From: Turritopsis dohrnii
Lineage: Eukaryota > Cnidaria > Hydrozoa > Anthoathecata > Oceaniidae
Assembly: GCA_027922465.2 (NCBI GenBank)
Contig: BQMF02000371.1
Coordinates: 310,001-374,000, forward strand
DNA length: 64,000 nucleotides
Direction of reading: 5' to 3'
Under the pieces are notes generated by a model that saw only the letters and a program-made list of their open reading frames with translations, did not search any database and was not told the origin of the DNA. Positions 60,210 through 64,000 of the stretch are shown piece by piece. The translations under genes were made by a program, and so were the position numbers. The stretch's first letter is position 1. Each line of letters starts with the position of its first letter.

Positions 60210-60592
60210 TACACGCTTTTTTTTTTTATAAGAATGGTGTAAATCCATTTCATCATGGATATTCTTAACTTTTTGGTCGAAATCATCATATAATATTCTT
60301 AACATATTCTTAAGGTTAATTTTTAGATTTTACCAGTCATAGTCTCAAAATCATCGAAAAGTAATGTAAAAACAGAAGACTTTCTTATGTGTATGCATAA
60401 AAAACAAAAGCTAAATCAGCTAAATCAGCTCGAGAAGGCTTTAGATGCATTTGAAAATATATTCATAAAAAAAAAAAAAAAAAAAATGAAAATTTTCATG
60501 ATGGCAATATTCTTACGATATTCTTAATTTTTTGGCCATTTTCATCATGGACATTCTTATAAAGTGTATTCTTATAAAAAAAAAAGCGTGTA
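60210..60592. mobile_element. MITE with TACACGC ends
   Basis: Ends TACACGCTTTTTTTTTTTAT and the inverse TACACGCTTTTTTTTTTATA. Internal ATCATGGA(T/C)ATTCTTA words are repeated in both orientations. Confidence 0.88.
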
Positions 60593-62642
60593 GTAGAAGA
60601 TTCTTACTTTGGTTTATGTACATCACTGGAGCTTCTCATTTTCTCACCTAATTAAATTCTCATAGATCTGCTTCTTATACATATAAAAGTTGTGCGTTTC
60701 TCATTCAGTATTGGGATAATTAAATGCAAAACAAGGTTATACCATAACACAAAAATTGGGGAAGCATAAATGTCCCGATGATATTATCAGGTGCTAACTT
60801 ATCAAAGTCTATAAAAAGGCTACCGTTGGTTTCTTAACATTGAGGTAAGCGCGTATGACTTATCAATTGGATATGTTAGCTATTAATGTTGTTTTTGGAC
60901 AAATGCATTTTTGCGTATTCAAGATACTTTTTATTAGAATTGCTAAGGGAGAAAGAAAATCTTGCTAGAGGGTTTGTGTTTGGACTTAAAGTAAGAATCC
61001 CAGGAACGATGGAAATCTAAGAAGGAGTAATTCGTCCGAACAAATCCTGGGCGATTTAATTTACGATTTATCATCCTGGTAATATCGCACTGGTTTCTAT
61101 TTTGTTATTATATTTCAGATGTTGTTGTAAATAGAAACATCAGGATATGTTATTGAGTTATTCATCTGCGTATTGCTCTATCGTTTCTTGAATTACTGTT
61201 GTTTTTTTTGTTGTGTTAATTGTTTACTTTTCTTTTCATTTGGTTTTCTAATTAAAGGTTCTTCTCAATTCCCATTTTATGAGGGATGGTCCTCCCTGTC
61301 GACAATACTACCGGTTATCCATTGTTCTCCATTATTTTATCTACGAAATGTTCAAGTTTTTAATCTATGTAACAGTAACTAATCAATGAGAATATAAGGC
61401 TTTAAAAAATAAATCATAACAAGACAATTAGAACAGTCTAAATTTCTGATGCCTTGAAATGGTGCTAGATTTACAATATTTGCCGTAATGCGGAAATGAG
61501 AATTTTGTAATAACTTCGTTTAGGTGAGATACAAGATTTCTTTATGTTGGTTTGAGAAATAACTGAAATCAGCAATTGACGATTTTAATTCATCCATATT
61601 CATACGAACTGTTTTTTGTTTTTGTTTTAAATTTCAATCTCTTCATTGAAAACGTCAGCATGTTACTTATAGTTCGTACGTATTTTTATAACACACACAG
61701 AGAGAAAATATAGAATGTTTACATTATTCATTTGAAAAGAAAGTATTTATGAATTTAAATGTGAATATTTTCTTCATTGAAATACTTTGTGGAAAAGTTG
61801 AAAAAGGTTTTGTTTATCTTTACACATAGTATAGATAATTTCACTGTGATTTGCTACTATACTCCACTTAGTGACGCCTGATGATACTTTCTCGCAACCA
61901 TGTTGGTACGAATGCTCATATCAATCCCTTTTTCTATGCCCTGGCGTTGGTACTATTTTAAGTGTGTGGAGTTTTGTTTTGTTTGTCTTTTTCACTTAAG
62001 TTAACATTTCCTTGATGATACGTTAAAGGGAACTAATATAGCAAGGTTATTTGGATGATAATATTGCCCTTTGATAGGTCAAACCTACAATATCTTGAAT
62101 AACCTGAAATCATTATTGATGTTATCGGTAAGAATATCATGAAACTCTTTTGTTATTCTGCTGAGACATTCGTAATAATTTTGGTCTTCGCTGCATAACT
62201 CAATAACAACGGTTGATTACATTGCAAGTGGAATATTTTACTGTAAAGAGATTGCGAGAAGAGGTACTTCTTTTTTTAAGTATGTCCCAATGACTCACTT
62301 TATATATTATTTCAAACCATCAATTTAGAATATATGTTTATCCTTTTGGCAAACAAATGCAAAAGGAACTCAAGTAAACTTAACAATGGTAGAACTGACT
62401 AGTTAATATATGCGTCAGAGATGTTAATGCAAGACGTTTGTTTATTGCATATTTCATTATTTGTTTGTTTATCATTATTGTTCAGGATATATATAGAGTG
62501 ATTGACAGATTCCATGAAAGAAACTATGGGAATTATCAATCACTATATTTTGTCTGAAATTACAATAAATGTTGCGAATATAAGCAAGGAACTGTCGAGG
62601 AAGAAGTTTATTTAGTACATACTAATGTGGAATTTCACATAG
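60593..62642. other. intergenic, no gene recognised
   Basis: A 69-residue plus-strand frame at 61173-61382 starts with hydrophobic residues but has no other support. Confidence 0.35.
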
Positions 62643-62647
62643 ATCAA

Positions 62648-62812
62648 CAGAGGCGTAGCCAGAGGTCAGTCAAAATTTGTTGAGGAGAGTTAAGTCATTT
62701 AGGGTAGAAAAGGAAAGCGTGCAAGTAACCTAATCGATACTTAAGACTGAAAAGAAATATCATAATGTTGAACTCCTCCAGGTTTTTTTGACTGACCCTA
62801 ACTACGCCTCTG
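62648..62812. mobile_element. short MITE with CAGAGGCGTAG ends
   Basis: A 165-base element with ends CAGAGGCGTAGCCAGAGGTC and the inverse CAGAGGCGTAGTTAGGGTCA, followed inward by AGTCAAAA. It is flanked by ATCAA on both sides. The CAGRGGCGTAG terminus is typical of many animal hAT-like MITEs, although an 8-base duplication would be expected for hAT. Confidence 0.88.
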
Positions 62813-62845
62813 ATCAATTTGTAGTTTGTAATAGCGACACTTGAA

Positions 62846-63006
62846 ATAACACTTGAAATAAGCGTGCAAACCTATGATGTTTCTTTTGATACAAGAAAAG
62901 CCTTCAAATCTCTGAAGTAGCTTTTTAATTGAACAGTTTTAAAAAAATCCTCACAGGTAATTGATTTTTTTTAAACAGGCTCCTCGATTTTACGAATCTC
63001 CCTAAT
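62846..63006 (-). repeat. MITE family R4, truncated copy
   Basis: Inverse match to the left half of 41044-41339, ending CGATTTTACGAATCTCCCTA. Confidence 0.85.
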
Positions 63007-63054
63007 GGCGCAAATGCATAATCAATCTCGATTTTGTGTATTGAAACATTTCAA

Positions 63055-63288
63055 ATGAAATGTTTGATGGTTTCAGCTCTTTTTGTTATTTGTAACGGTT
63101 CTGAGAAGGATTGTGTTAAGCCCTCAAAGCCCCAGTTCGGAGCTATGAACGGTGCAGTATGTCTTAAACCATTCCATCCGACAAATCGTGACCCCATTCT
63201 TGAGTTCCACAGCTTTTTGACCGATTTTCCTTTGAGAATTTTCCTTTGGCCAAGAATCAACAACTTAGGCACTTTCACTTTAGGTTAA
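63055..63288 (+). CDS. candidate small secreted protein
   Basis: A 77-residue frame from ATG 63055 opens with a possible signal peptide (MKCLMVSALFVICNGS), followed by two cysteines and a Pro-rich stretch (CVKPSKPQFGAM). It ends at a TAA with AATAAA at 63359. It starts just beyond the truncated R4 repeat. No family was recognised, and the frame could be chance or a terminal exon. Confidence 0.25.
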   Translation: MKCLMVSALFVICNGSEKDCVKPSKPQFGAMNGAVCLKPFHPTNRDPILEFHSFLTDFPLRIFLWPRINNLGTFTLG

Positions 63289-63659
63289 TATAGTCTTTAT
63301 ATTGTTTTGCAGTTTGTTTTGATCATAAGTTTATAATTAACCTAAAATTTTCAATTTCAATAAAAACATAAACATAAAAAATGTTTAAACAAGTTTGGTA
63401 CATCTCCATCGTAGATAGTTGTTGTAAATGAAGAAAAGGAAATGGAAAAAGAAAACACCTAATCAAACCATGCTATATGTCATCAATATTTTGTAAGAGG
63501 AAAATATTCTAGATCAGTGAAAACTATTATGTAACAGGCATCGCAAAAGTTTGGATGGCGATGAACAAATTGATTTTTGCCATCTTTTGAGACAATTATT
63601 GCTCTTCATACTATATGGTCAATAGCGCAAATATATTGTTAGTTGATGAACATTATAAA

Positions 63660-63940
63660 CAGCGATGGTGTAGTGGTTAGTACCTTGAATGCAACCCCTG
63701 CGACCCGTGTTCAAGTTCGGTCATCTCGATACTCCACTCCGATGCGCTTTAAAAGTAGCGTATCAGCCCATTAGGAGCCATCGACTGACTGCACACTGGC
63801 CTTCGTGCAAGTTAGAACAATGCTATATGTATCTCTGACTGTATGTCAACTACTAGTTGCAAGTCGGCGGCGGAAAAAACCAACCTTTACGGATGGAAGC
63901 CCAAAGATTAAAACTCTTGGCTAATTACTTACTTACTTAT
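63660..63940 (+). mobile_element. tRNA-derived SINE
   Basis: The head has RNA polymerase III promoter boxes: an A box in GATGGTGTAGTGGTTAGTAC and a B box in GTTCAAGTTCG. A non-tRNA body of about 200 bases follows, then a (TTAC)n tail, TTACTTACTTACTTA, at 63926-63940. The acceptor stem of a tRNA cannot be formed, so it is not a functional tRNA gene. Confidence 0.82.
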
Positions 63941-64000
63941 ATATCAATACACTTGAGGTTTGGGTTATTAAATGCTTAAGTTACACAGTGTAGGTTATCG

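Noticed and set aside
63660..63735. tRNA gene
   Set aside because: A and B boxes are present but no cloverleaf acceptor stem can be drawn; the TTAC tail marks a SINE.

Overview
This window is animal nuclear DNA: AT-rich, with spliced genes and many repeats. The gene content points to a cnidarian, possibly a medusozoan. That reading rests on a precursor packed with short peptides between dibasic cleavage sites, a paracaspase with death and Ig domains, a LENG1 orthologue, and many transposon families. No species-level call can be made from the sequence alone. Coding sequence is a small part of the window; nearly everything else is repeat-derived.

Layout. (1) 0.5-2.6 kb, minus strand: an intact MALT1-type paracaspase with no introns. 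(2) 6.06-7.14 kb, plus: a two-exon neuropeptide precursor with eleven PYF-containing copies and one predicted C-terminally amidated RW peptide. (3) 7.2-15.0 kb: transposon country, with several inverted-repeat elements, a decayed reverse-transcriptase element on the minus strand (11.6-13.1 kb) and a satellite array (13.8-15.0 kb). (4) 15.4-18.4 kb, minus: a three-exon gene joining a DDE-like transposase core to two TSO1/tesmin-like CXC cysteine motifs. (5) 20.3-26.4 kb, minus: a gene of at least 15 exons that I do not recognise. Every junction is in phase except at one exon, which has a single-base frame break. (6) 27-49 kb: a dense mosaic of Harbinger-like, Tigger-like and other inverted-repeat elements, LINE and Penelope-like fragments, minisatellites, a poly-C/poly-G foldback with telomere-type repeats, and an inverted second copy of the satellite element. 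(7) 49.2-54.4 kb, plus: a complete eight-exon LENG1 gene whose first intron holds nested inverted-repeat elements. (8) 54.5-64 kb: mostly non-coding DNA with a 29-bp satellite broken by an insertion, several small mobile elements, one weak secreted-peptide candidate and a tRNA-derived SINE at the end.

The host genes do not look functionally linked: a signalling protease, a secreted neuropeptide and a nuclear splicing-associated protein. The transposase-like gene and the unrecognised multi-exon gene lie head-to-tail on the same strand, 1.9 kb apart, and could be parts of one mobile unit or independent neighbours. Exon boundaries were assigned by eye from GT/AG sites, phase agreement and, for LENG1, the family's known sequence pattern.
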